A DNA stretch of 32,152 nucleotides from an uncultured Pelagibacteraceae bacterium (GTDB lineage Bacteria; Pseudomonadota; Alphaproteobacteria; Pelagibacterales; Pelagibacteraceae): assembly GCA_902615425.1 (NCBI GenBank), contig CACMPD010000011.1, positions 1-32,152 of the forward strand. Reading direction: 5' to 3'. The position numbers were made by a program, and so were the translations under genes. Below the pieces are notes generated by a model. It was not told where the DNA came from and did no database searches. It saw nothing but the letters and a program-made list of their open reading frames with translations. Below are positions 24,831-32,152 of this stretch, piece by piece. Positions within the stretch are counted from its first letter, which is position 1; every line of letters starts with the position of its first letter.

Positions 24831-27556
24831 GTAAAAACCAAATTAATTTACCTAAAACAGCATTTTCAATGAAAGCTAATTTACCAATTAGAGAGCCAGA
24901 AATTCTAAAACTTTGGAAAAAAATTGATCTTTATAAAGAGTTAAGGAATTCAAGAAAAGGAGAGGAAAAATTTGTTCTCCACGATGGTCCCCCATATGCG
25001 AATGGAAATATACATATGGGTACTGCGTTAAATAAAATATTAAAAGATATCATCGTAAAGTTTCATCAAATGGATGGTAAAGACTCTGTTTATGTTCCAG
25101 GTTGGGATTGTCATGGTTTACCTATCGAATGGAAAATTGAGGAACAATACAAAAAAAATAAAAAAAATAAGAACGATGTTCCGATTGTAGAATTTAGAAA
25201 AGAATGCAGAACTTTTGCTGAAAAATGGATAGAGGTTCACAAAGACCAATTTAAAAGATTAGGTGTTGTTGGTGATTGGGAAAACTATTATTCAACAATG
25301 AGTTATGATGCAGAGGCACAAATTGTAAGAGAACTTGGAAAATTTTTAAAAGAAGGAAGTCTTTACAGAGGATTTAAACCAGTTTTATGGTCAACTGTAG
25401 AAAAAACTGCCTTAGCTGATGCCGAGGTTGAATATCAAGACCATAAATCTGATACGATCTATGCTTGTTTTCCAGTTAAATCATCAAAAATAAAAGAACT
25501 TAATGATTGTGATATTGTTATATGGACAACTACTCCTTGGACGATACCAGCAAACAAAGCCTTAGCATACAATGAAAGCTTAGATTACTTAATAATTCAA
25601 ATTAATGATGACGGAAATTTTAAAAATAAAAAAATTGTTATCGCTGAGGCACTACTAGACTCTGTTTTAAAAGATTGTGAGATTAAAGAATTTGAAAACT
25701 TTAAGAAATTTAAAGGTAAAGATTTAAAAGATACTATCTGTAAACATCCATTTTTTGATTTAGGGTATGATTACGATATCCCAATGTTAGAAGCACGTTT
25801 TGTAACCACTGAACAAGGAACAGGAATTGTTCATTGTGCGCCAAGTCATGGACCTGACGATTTTAATCTTTGTTTAAATAACGGAATAAAGGCAATTGAG
25901 ACAGTAGATGATGATGGAAAATACACAAATAATGTTTCTCTATTTGAAGGTTTACATATTTTTAAGGCTAACCCCATTGTGATCGAAAAATTGAAAGATC
26001 AAAATAAACTTCTTTCAAATGGTGTATTGGTTCATTCATATCCTCATTCGTGGAGATCAAAAGCACCCTTAGTTCATAGAGCGACACCACAATGGTTTAT
26101 TTCTATGGAAAGTCATAAACTGAGAAGTAAGGCTTTAAAAGCAATAGATGATACGACCTTTTATCCAAGTAAAGGTAAAGAAAGATTAAAATCAATGATC
26201 GAGACAAGGCCAGATTGGTGTGTGTCAAGACAAAGAGTTTGGGGTGTACCACTTCCTATTTTTGTAAATAAAAAGTCTAATGAAATTTTAATAGACGATG
26301 GTGTATTTGAAAATATTGCTAAAATTTATGAGAAAGAAGGTTCCGATTGTTGGTTTTCAGATGACCCTCAAAAATTTTTAGGTAATAAATATAAAGCGGA
26401 AGATTTTGAAAAGCTTAGCGATATTGTTGAAGTTTGGTTTGATAGTGGATCAACCCACTCTTTTGTATTGGAGAAGAGAAAAGACCTTAAATGGCCTGCA
26501 TCAATGTATTTAGAGGGTTCTGATCAACATAGGGGCTGGTTTCACTCCTCTTTATTAGAGTCATGTGGGACAAGAGGTAAGGCACCTTTTGAATCAATAT
26601 TATCTCATGGTTTTGTCGTTGATGGAAAAGGTCTTAAAATGTCAAAATCTCTTGGAAATGTAATTGCACCTGAGGATATTTTGAAAAAATATGGTGCCGA
26701 TATTTTAAGAATTTGGGTTGCTGCATCTAATTATGCTGAAGATTTAAGAATAGATTATTCTATTTTGGATCAGCATTCTGAGTCTTATCGTAAAATTAGA
26801 AATACATTTAGATATCTATTAGGAAATATAAATGACAAATATGAGGATATTAATTTTGATAAAATTGACATTGAAAACTTACCGGAGCTAGAGAAATTTA
26901 TGTTAAGTAAGATTCATTCGCTTAACAAAAAATTTGAAAATTATTTTAAAAAATATGATTTTCACAATCTTTACAAAGAATTGTTGAATTTTTGTACAAC
27001 AGATTTGTCGGCATTCTATTTTGATATAAGAAAGGACGCTTTATATTGTGATCCAATTAATTCTGAGAAAAGAAAATCTTGTGTTACAATTTTGAATGTT
27101 TTGTTAAAATCTTTACTCAGATGGTTCGCTCCAATATTGTCTTTTACAACTGAGGAAATACATCAACTGATATCAAAGAATACTAAAAGCATCCATTTAG
27201 AAAAATTTCTTACTTTTCCAGATAAATTTAAAAATGAACAACTTACCGAGAGATGGTCTCAATTAATAAAAATTAGAGATGTATGTAACATAAGTATTGA
27301 GGAAAAAAGAGCTAGTAAAGAAATAGGTTCAAGTTTAGAGGCAGATCTTAATATTCAACTTAATGAAAAATATAAGGAAATAGTTGCAGATATGGATTTA
27401 TCTGAATTATGTATTGTGTCGAAAACTGTTATTAATTTTGATAATCAGTCAGATATTTTAGTTGAGACAAAAAAAGCTTCTGGAAATAAATGCTCAGTTT
27501 GTTGGAAGATTAGAGTAGACCCATGTGAAAGACACCCTAAATGTCAAATTTCTTAA
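24827..27556 (+). CDS. ileS: Isoleucyl-tRNA synthetase
   Basis: IleRS attaches isoleucine to its tRNA. The 909-aa protein has the HIGH-type motif HMGT (63-66, in NIHMGTALNK), the editing domain, and the KMSKS motif (604-608). It ends in a zinc-binding knuckle, with cysteines at 889, 892, 900 and 906. The second half of the knuckle is shorter than the usual CxRC form (CERHPKC). The final residues overlap the lspA start by 16 nt. This is a bacterial-type IleRS of normal size. Confidence 0.95.
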   Translation: MSKNQINLPKTAFSMKANLPIREPEILKLWKKIDLYKELRNSRKGEEKFVLHDGPPYANGNIHMGTALNKILKDIIVKFHQMDGKDSVYVPGWDCHGLPIEWKIEEQYKKNKKNKNDVPIVEFRKECRTFAEKWIEVHKDQFKRLGVVGDWENYYSTMSYDAEAQIVRELGKFLKEGSLYRGFKPVLWSTVEKTALADAEVEYQDHKSDTIYACFPVKSSKIKELNDCDIVIWTTTPWTIPANKALAYNESLDYLIIQINDDGNFKNKKIVIAEALLDSVLKDCEIKEFENFKKFKGKDLKDTICKHPFFDLGYDYDIPMLEARFVTTEQGTGIVHCAPSHGPDDFNLCLNNGIKAIETVDDDGKYTNNVSLFEGLHIFKANPIVIEKLKDQNKLLSNGVLVHSYPHSWRSKAPLVHRATPQWFISMESHKLRSKALKAIDDTTFYPSKGKERLKSMIETRPDWCVSRQRVWGVPLPIFVNKKSNEILIDDGVFENIAKIYEKEGSDCWFSDDPQKFLGNKYKAEDFEKLSDIVEVWFDSGSTHSFVLEKRKDLKWPASMYLEGSDQHRGWFHSSLLESCGTRGKAPFESILSHGFVVDGKGLKMSKSLGNVIAPEDILKKYGADILRIWVAASNYAEDLRIDYSILDQHSESYRKIRNTFRYLLGNINDKYEDINFDKIDIENLPELEKFMLSKIHSLNKKFENYFKKYDFHNLYKELLNFCTTDLSAFYFDIRKDALYCDPINSEKRKSCVTILNVLLKSLLRWFAPILSFTTEEIHQLISKNTKSIHLEKFLTFPDKFKNEQLTERWSQLIKIRDVCNISIEEKRASKEIGSSLEADLNIQLNEKYKEIVADMDLSELCIVSKTVINFDNQSDILVETKKASGNKCSVCWKIRVDPCERHPKCQIS

Positions 27557-28047
27557 ATAAAAATTTTGTAATAAATTTTTTTATTATTCTGAGCATCTTT
27601 GGTCTCGATAGATTTACCAAAGTCTATGTGATTTCTGAAAATGAAAAAAATTTGTCATCTGAATTATTTGTATCAAAATTTTTGAATATCAATTTAATTT
27701 ATAATGAGGGAATAGCATTTGGTTTATTATCATTTGATCAAAGTCATATGTACAATATTTTGACAATTTTAATTGCAGCTGTAATTTTAATTATTTTTTT
27801 TATGACTTTAAAAAGTGATGGTCTTAAAAAATATTCACTTTTAATGATATTTGGTGGAGCTCTAGGTAATTTATATGATCGAATTTTTTTTAAGGCGGTG
27901 CCAGACTTTATTGATTTTCATATCGGAAATTTTCATTGGTTTATTTTTAATGTATCGGATATATTTATCTCATTAGGAGTATTATTTTTGATTATTTTTG
28001 AAATAGTTGGTAATCAAAAAAATAAAATTGATGAAAAAAATATTTAA
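27541..28047 (+). CDS. lspA: Prolipoprotein signal peptidase (signal peptidase II)
   Basis: LspA is the inner-membrane aspartyl protease that removes the signal peptide of lipidated prolipoproteins. At 168 aa and four helices it has the normal size. The core motifs are GALGNLYDR (106-114), PDFIDFH (121-127) with Asp122, and FNVSD (136-140) with Asp140; these two aspartates match the catalytic pair. The NEGIAFG segment (55-61) replaces the usual N.GaaFg. The gene overlaps ileS by 16 nt and the downstream lipoprotein by 17 nt, a close coupling of the enzyme with one of its likely substrates. Confidence 0.93.
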   Translation: MSNFLNKNFVINFFIILSIFGLDRFTKVYVISENEKNLSSELFVSKFLNINLIYNEGIAFGLLSFDQSHMYNILTILIAAVILIIFFMTLKSDGLKKYSLLMIFGGALGNLYDRIFFKAVPDFIDFHIGNFHWFIFNVSDIFISLGVLFLIIFEIVGNQKNKIDEKNI

Positions 28048-28354
28048 ACTAACAACAATTATAATTTCTATTTTAGCTTTAAATTCATGTGGAACTATTA
28101 GCGAAGGTTTTATTTCACAGAAAAAAAATAGTATAGACGAATTTTTGGTTGAAAAGAAATCACCTTTAGTGATGCCTCCAGACTTCAATGAATTACCATT
28201 ACCGCAGCAAACTAATCAAGTAACTGAGAATGAAAAGAATACGGATATTAAATCATTAATTACTGACAATAAGGATACAGATTTAGATAATCAAAACACT
28301 AATCAAAATAAAAATTTTGAAAATTCCATTTTAGAAAAAATTAAAAATAATTAA
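28031..28354 (+). CDS. DUF3035/BamF-like lipoprotein
   Basis: This is a 107-aa lipoprotein with the signal MKKIFKLTTIIISILALNSC and the lipidated cysteine at 20 (lipobox LNSC). The mature part keeps the segment DEFLVEKKSPLVMPPDFNELP, which resembles the DUF3035/BamF signature found in alphaproteobacterial outer-membrane assembly (BAM) complexes. The tail is Asn/Asp/Lys-rich and probably disordered. A frame starting at 28007 is longer but its added residues spoil the signal peptide, so I chose the ATG at 28031. The stop overlaps the pgi start by 1 nt. Confidence 0.8.
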   Translation: MKKIFKLTTIIISILALNSCGTISEGFISQKKNSIDEFLVEKKSPLVMPPDFNELPLPQQTNQVTENEKNTDIKSLITDNKDTDLDNQNTNQNKNFENSILEKIKNN

Positions 28355-29508
28355 TGATAACATCAGGAATTTTTTTTAAAAATTTTAAAGGTAGTAAACA
28401 AAACTCTAAAATAAAAAAAAATCTTAAAAAATTAATTAAAGAAAATAATCAAATTCTTCAATCTTTTAGTAAAAATTATAAAGACCAATTTAAGATCAAA
28501 AATTTAGGAATTTTTAAGAGATTTAACGATATACGTATAATTGGGATCGGCGGTTCGTCATTGGGCACAAAAACTATTTATAGTTTTCTTAAAGATAAAA
28601 TTAAGAAGAACGTATTATTTTATGATAATTTATCAACTCTCAACAAAAAATCTGGAAATAAAAAACATTTAAATTTAATCATCTCTAAATCAGGCAATAC
28701 TTTAGAGACAATAGTCAATTCTAATATTCTTATCAAAAAAAGTGATAAAAATATTTTTATTACGGAAAATAAAAAAAATTATTTAAATGTGTTGGCTCAT
28801 AAATTAAAATCAGAGATTGTTCATCACAATAATTTTATAGGTGGTCGATACTCAGTTTTATCAGAAGTTGGAATGTTGCCTGCAGAATTAATGGGTCTTA
28901 ATTCAAAAAGTTTTAGGCAATTTAATAATTTAATTAAAAATCAAAAATATTTAAATGCGCTCATGTCTAATGTGGGATCTACAATAAATTTAATTAAAAA
29001 AAGAAAATTTAATTCAGTGATCATAAATTATGATGAAAAATCTCAAAACTTTTTTTCGTGGTATCAACAATTAGTAGCTGAAAGTTTAGGTAAAAAGGGA
29101 AAAGGTTTATTGCCAGTTGTGTCTAACATGCCAAGAGATAATCATAGCGTTATGCAGCTTTATTTGGATGGTTTTAAAAATAATTTTTATACGTTTTTTT
29201 ATGTTCATGAAAATAATACCCCCAAAATAGAAAATAAATTTATTTTACCCTCACAAAATTTTCTTAAAAATAAAAAAATTCAAAATATTACTTACGCTCA
29301 AAAAAAAGCTACAGAAAATGTTTTTACAAAAAAAAATATACCTTTTAGAAGTTTTGAAATTAAAAAAAGGGATGAAAAAACTTTAGGTGAGTTATTTTGT
29401 TTTTTTATGTTGGAAACTATTTTAATTGGAAGAGCTTTGAAAATAAACCCCTACAATCAACCTGCTGTCGAGTTAATTAAAAAAGAGACTAAGAAAATTT
29501 TAGTTTAA
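28354..29508 (+). CDS. pgi: Glucose-6-phosphate isomerase, short form
   Basis: This enzyme should interconvert glucose-6-phosphate and fructose-6-phosphate. The SIS-like phosphate loop IIGIGGSSLGTKTIY is seen near residue 65, and the PGI signature with the active-site His is at DNHSVMQLYLDGF (about 263-275), preceded by SWYQQLVAESLGKKGKGLLPV. At 384 aa it is well below the roughly 550 aa of the E. coli enzyme; large peripheral segments seem to be missing while core motifs remain. It is the last gene of the coupled plus-strand run and overlaps the convergent rsmD by 9 nt. Confidence 0.85.
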   Translation: MITSGIFFKNFKGSKQNSKIKKNLKKLIKENNQILQSFSKNYKDQFKIKNLGIFKRFNDIRIIGIGGSSLGTKTIYSFLKDKIKKNVLFYDNLSTLNKKSGNKKHLNLIISKSGNTLETIVNSNILIKKSDKNIFITENKKNYLNVLAHKLKSEIVHHNNFIGGRYSVLSEVGMLPAELMGLNSKSFRQFNNLIKNQKYLNALMSNVGSTINLIKKRKFNSVIINYDEKSQNFFSWYQQLVAESLGKKGKGLLPVVSNMPRDNHSVMQLYLDGFKNNFYTFFYVHENNTPKIENKFILPSQNFLKNKKIQNITYAQKKATENVFTKKNIPFRSFEIKKRDEKTLGELFCFFMLETILIGRALKINPYNQPAVELIKKETKKILV

Positions 29509-30063
29509 ATTACCAAATATAATTTTGGATATTCCATATTTCTTCTCATCTAGAATTCTAAAATTTTTTGGAAACTCGTCATCTTCCCTTTTATGCCTAT
29601 GCACAATAATCACTCCATCTTTATTAAGAATTTTTTCTTGAAAAATATTATCAACAATATTTGACAATCTTTTCTCTTTATAGGGAGGATCTAAAAATAT
29701 TATATTGAATTTAAGCTGAATTTTTTTCAAAAAATAATTAGATATTAAGTCTTCCTCTATAATCTCATATCTTTCTCTCATATTTAAATTATTTAAATTA
29801 CTTTTTAAAATTGGCAAAACCCCATTGTACTTTTCCACAAAAGTAACATGTTTAGCGCCTCTTGACAGACACTCTAAACCAAACGAGCCAACACCTGCAA
29901 ACAGATCTAAAACTATTGAATTTTCAATATCAATCTTAAATTTATTTGAGTGATTAATAATATTAAAAATAGATTCTTTTGCTAAGTCCTTTAAGGGTCT
30001 TGTTTCTTTGTCTTTTGGTTGTAAAATTTTTTTTCCTTTAAATTTCCCACCAATTATTCTCAT
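29500..30063 (-). CDS. rsmD: 16S rRNA (guanine966-N2)-methyltransferase
   Basis: RsmD methylates G966 of 16S rRNA. The 187-aa protein starts MRIIGGKFKGKKILQP, a family hallmark, followed by TRPLKDLAKESIFNII. The SAM motif is LDLFAGVGSFGLECLSRGA (52-70) and the catalytic motif is DPPY (125-128). The gene overlaps the end of purD by 4 nt (ATGA on the minus strand), so it is translated from the same message. Confidence 0.92.
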   Translation of the reverse strand: MRIIGGKFKGKKILQPKDKETRPLKDLAKESIFNIINHSNKFKIDIENSIVLDLFAGVGSFGLECLSRGAKHVTFVEKYNGVLPILKSNLNNLNMRERYEIIEEDLISNYFLKKIQLKFNIIFLDPPYKEKRLSNIVDNIFQEKILNKDGVIIVHRHKREDDEFPKNFRILDEKKYGISKIIFGNLN

Positions 30064-31325
30064 TTTTTTATTACTTTATAACCAATATCTTTTCTAAAAA
30101 AACCATCTGACCAATTCAGATTGTTAAGAAGTTCATGAATCCTATTTCTTGATTTTTCAAAACTATCTGATAATGAAACAAAATTTAAAACCCGTCCACC
30201 CACCGCCAAAACAACATCATCTTTTTTAATAGTGCCAGCATGAAATAAGTGGTCATCAGTGTTTAATTGAATTTTATCGATATTTTTGATTTCAACATTT
30301 TTTTTGTAGGTCTCGGGGTAACCTTTTGAACACAAGACAACACATAAACTTTTCTTATTATTCCAATTAATTTTTTTTTCATTTAATTTTCCATTACAAC
30401 ATGAATTAATAATTTCACCGAAATCTGTATTTAGTTTAGGAAGAATAGTTTGACATTCTGGATCACCCATTCTCACATTATACTCAATTAAATAAGGTTC
30501 ATTATTTGTTATCATTAGCCCAGCATATAAAAAGCCTTTATATGACGTTTTAAAATCTTTTAGTGCTCTTAAGGTCGGATCAATTATTTTATTTAAAATT
30601 TTTTTTTCGAGCTCTTCATTTATTAATCGTGATGGTGAATAAGCACCCATACCACCAGTATTTTTCCCTTTATCACCCTCCTGAACTCTTTTATGATCTT
30701 GAGCCGTTCCAAAATTTTTGTAAGTAACACCATCACTTAAAATGAAAAAGCTCATTTCTTCACCTTCTAAAAATTCTTCAATAAGAACATTTTTGGCATC
30801 ACCAAATTTTCCATCAAATATTTCCGTAACAGCTTGATATGACTCTTCTTTGTTTTCACAAATATAAACACCTTTCCCTGCAGCCAAATTGTCTGCTTTA
30901 ATGACTATTGGAAAATTTGATTTGTTTAAAAAATTTTTAGCTTGATTAGTATCATTAAAAACACCGAAATTTGCAGTTGGAATATTATATTTTTTACAAA
31001 TGTTTTTTGTAAATATTTTTGATCCTTCTAATTGTGAAGCGACTTTACTAGGTCCAAAAACCTTAATATCAAAACTTTCTAAATAATCTGTCAATCCATC
31101 AACCAAAGGTTTTTCTGGGCCAATTACCACCATTTCTATCTTTTTTGAAAGAATGAAATTTTTAATTTCCTCAAAGTTATTTATGTCTAAGTTTATGTTC
31201 TCAGCTATTAAGTCGGTGCCGGCGTTACCAGGAAAACAAAAAATTTTATCAATTTTTTTTGATTTATATAATGCATGACAAATGGCGTGCTCTCTTCCCC
31301 CACTTCCTATAATTCCTACAATCAT
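30060..31325 (-). CDS. purD: Phosphoribosylamine-glycine ligase
   Basis: PurD (GAR synthetase) performs the second step of de novo purine synthesis, joining glycine to phosphoribosylamine with ATP. The 421-aa sequence has the N-terminal VGIIGSGGREHAICHAL and GNAGTD, the ATP-grasp core KADNLAAGKGVYIC and EEFLEGEEMSFFILSDG, and the PurD signature RMGDPECQTILP. The length is typical. It is divergent from the DUF2093 gene with 21 nt between starts. No purine-responsive RNA element fits in that gap. Confidence 0.95.
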   Translation of the reverse strand: MIVGIIGSGGREHAICHALYKSKKIDKIFCFPGNAGTDLIAENINLDINNFEEIKNFILSKKIEMVVIGPEKPLVDGLTDYLESFDIKVFGPSKVASQLEGSKIFTKNICKKYNIPTANFGVFNDTNQAKNFLNKSNFPIVIKADNLAAGKGVYICENKEESYQAVTEIFDGKFGDAKNVLIEEFLEGEEMSFFILSDGVTYKNFGTAQDHKRVQEGDKGKNTGGMGAYSPSRLINEELEKKILNKIIDPTLRALKDFKTSYKGFLYAGLMITNNEPYLIEYNVRMGDPECQTILPKLNTDFGEIINSCCNGKLNEKKINWNNKKSLCVVLCSKGYPETYKKNVEIKNIDKIQLNTDDHLFHAGTIKKDDVVLAVGGRVLNFVSLSDSFEKSRNRIHELLNNLNWSDGFFRKDIGYKVIKK

Positions 31326-31346
31326 GTATAAATATATAAACTATAA

Positions 31347-31544
31347 ATGAATAAAAAATTAGCAAAAGTAAAATATTTACCTAATAATTTTCAAGTAATT
31401 GAATCAGGCGACCATGTCATATGTGCAGTTTCTGGTAAAGCAATCAGTCTTGAAAATTTGACTTACTGGAACGTGGAGCTTCAAGAAGCGTATTATTCAT
31501 ATGTTGAGGCTTCTAAAAAAAAAGAGGAATTAGATAATAAATAG
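31347..31544 (+). CDS. DUF2093 family protein
   Basis: This 65-aa protein is common in alphaproteobacteria and has no known function. It keeps the family pattern YLPNNFQVIESGDHVICAVSGK, followed by ISLENLTYWNVELQEAYYS. A single Cys (residue 27) is followed by Val-Ser-Gly-Lys. It begins 21 nt from the divergent purD start and ends 2 nt from the convergent acyltransferase gene. Confidence 0.88.
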   Translation: MNKKLAKVKYLPNNFQVIESGDHVICAVSGKAISLENLTYWNVELQEAYYSYVEASKKKEELDNK

Positions 31545-31546
31545 TT

Positions 31547-32152
31547 TTATTTCCAACGATTATGGGACCATATCCAATTATTAGGATTAGCAAGTATCAT
31601 TTTTTCAAGAGTATTATTTAATTTGTTTGTTATATTTTCAATAGAGTCTTGTTTTGAGAAGTGAATTGGTTCAAGCACTTTCATTTTAAATTTAATACCC
31701 TCATATCTTTCGATAAAAATAGGAACAACAGGCATATCAAATTTTTTTATTAATTGAGCTGGAATAGTAGTAGTAAACGCTTTCTCATTAAAAAAATTTG
31801 ACTTAATACCCTGAGAAACTCTCTGATCTATCATCAGTGCGGTTGAGAAACCTTGGTTATTAAGTTTTATTAATTCTTTTAATCCACCAATTCCTTTTTT
31901 TATTTGATTATTACAGATATATTTTTTTCTTATTTGCTCCATAAATTTATTTAAAAAAATGTTATTTAGTGGTCTATAGATTGCTCCAATTTTAATACCT
32001 ATTTTGTCAATTTGCATTGCCATTAACTCAAAATTGCTAAAATGTCCTGATATGAATATTACTTTTTGATTTTGATCTTTAATATTTAAAAGTATATCTT
32101 CACCTTCTAAAGAAATATTTTTACTAAGATTACCATCTCTAAAGTTTTTCAT
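31547..32152 (-). CDS. Lysophospholipid/lipid A acyltransferase (LpxL/LpxM-like), 5' truncated
   Basis: This is a membrane-associated acyltransferase of the LpxL/HtrB group, which adds secondary acyl chains to lipid A. The HX4E catalytic motif is present in SGHFSNFE (His37 and Glu42 of the visible part). Typical downstream segments are GAIYRPLNN, ALMIDQRVSQGI, AQLIKKFDMPVVPIF and the final NNWIWSHNRWK. The visible 201 codons begin with an ATG exactly at the window edge, but family members are about 290-300 aa with an N-terminal membrane helix, so the true start lies beyond the window. Confidence 0.85.
   Translation of the reverse strand: MKNFRDGNLSKNISLEGEDILLNIKDQNQKVIFISGHFSNFELMAMQIDKIGIKIGAIYRPLNNIFLNKFMEQIRKKYICNNQIKKGIGGLKELIKLNNQGFSTALMIDQRVSQGIKSNFFNEKAFTTTIPAQLIKKFDMPVVPIFIERYEGIKFKMKVLEPIHFSKQDSIENITNKLNNTLEKMILANPNNWIWSHNRWK

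Overview
The window looks like a piece of a SAR11-type (Candidatus Pelagibacter-like) alphaproteobacterial chromosome. It is very AT-rich, lysine/asparagine/isoleucine-heavy and extremely compact: most neighbouring genes abut, overlap by 1-17 nt, or converge with overlapping stop codons. I see no tRNA, rRNA, insertion sequence, prophage or CRISPR array. The taxonomic call is inferred from composition, compactness and gene content (DUF2093, DUF6134, DUF3035/BamF-like, a membrane J-protein, a short Pgi), not from a marker phylogeny.

Left part (1-8 kb): a truncated EamA transporter, an AlkA-type DNA glycosylase, a DUF1330 protein, and a convergent purine-salvage pair (purine phosphoribosyltransferase and NCS2 purine permease) sharing a strong hairpin terminator. 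A small lipoprotein follows. Then comes an Hsp20 gene with a sigma-32-like promoter and a ROSE-like RNA thermometer, an S9 oligopeptidase (PtrB), a membrane-anchored J-domain protein and a GT9 glycosyltransferase. Middle (8-17 kb): a DapA-family paralog with a changed active site, cyclopropane-fatty-acid synthase, and a lysine-rich coiled-coil protein whose reading frame appears interrupted at an 11-A tract. These are followed by a small two-helix membrane protein, a DCC/DUF393 protein, the tldD-tldE(pmbA)-FAD oxidoreductase operon, an exported DUF6134 protein and a YczE-type membrane protein.

Right part (17-32 kb): typA/bipA with an overlooked 38-aa basic ORF upstream of it, then a small accessory-looking pair (a D12-class adenine methyltransferase convergent with a GIY-YIG-like protein, a possible restriction-modification system). 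Next are groES-groEL with a sigma-32-like promoter and a classic terminator, and a tightly coupled run HAD hydrolase-ribF-ileS-lspA-BamF-like lipoprotein-pgi. purD-rsmD, DUF2093 and a truncated LpxL-type acyltransferase close the window.

The observations most worth checking are the ROSE-like hairpin at hsp20, the poly(A) frame break in the coiled-coil gene, the candidate methyltransferase/nuclease pair, and the unannotated 38-aa gene. I did not find an unmistakably new multi-gene system; the methyltransferase/nuclease pair is the nearest candidate.
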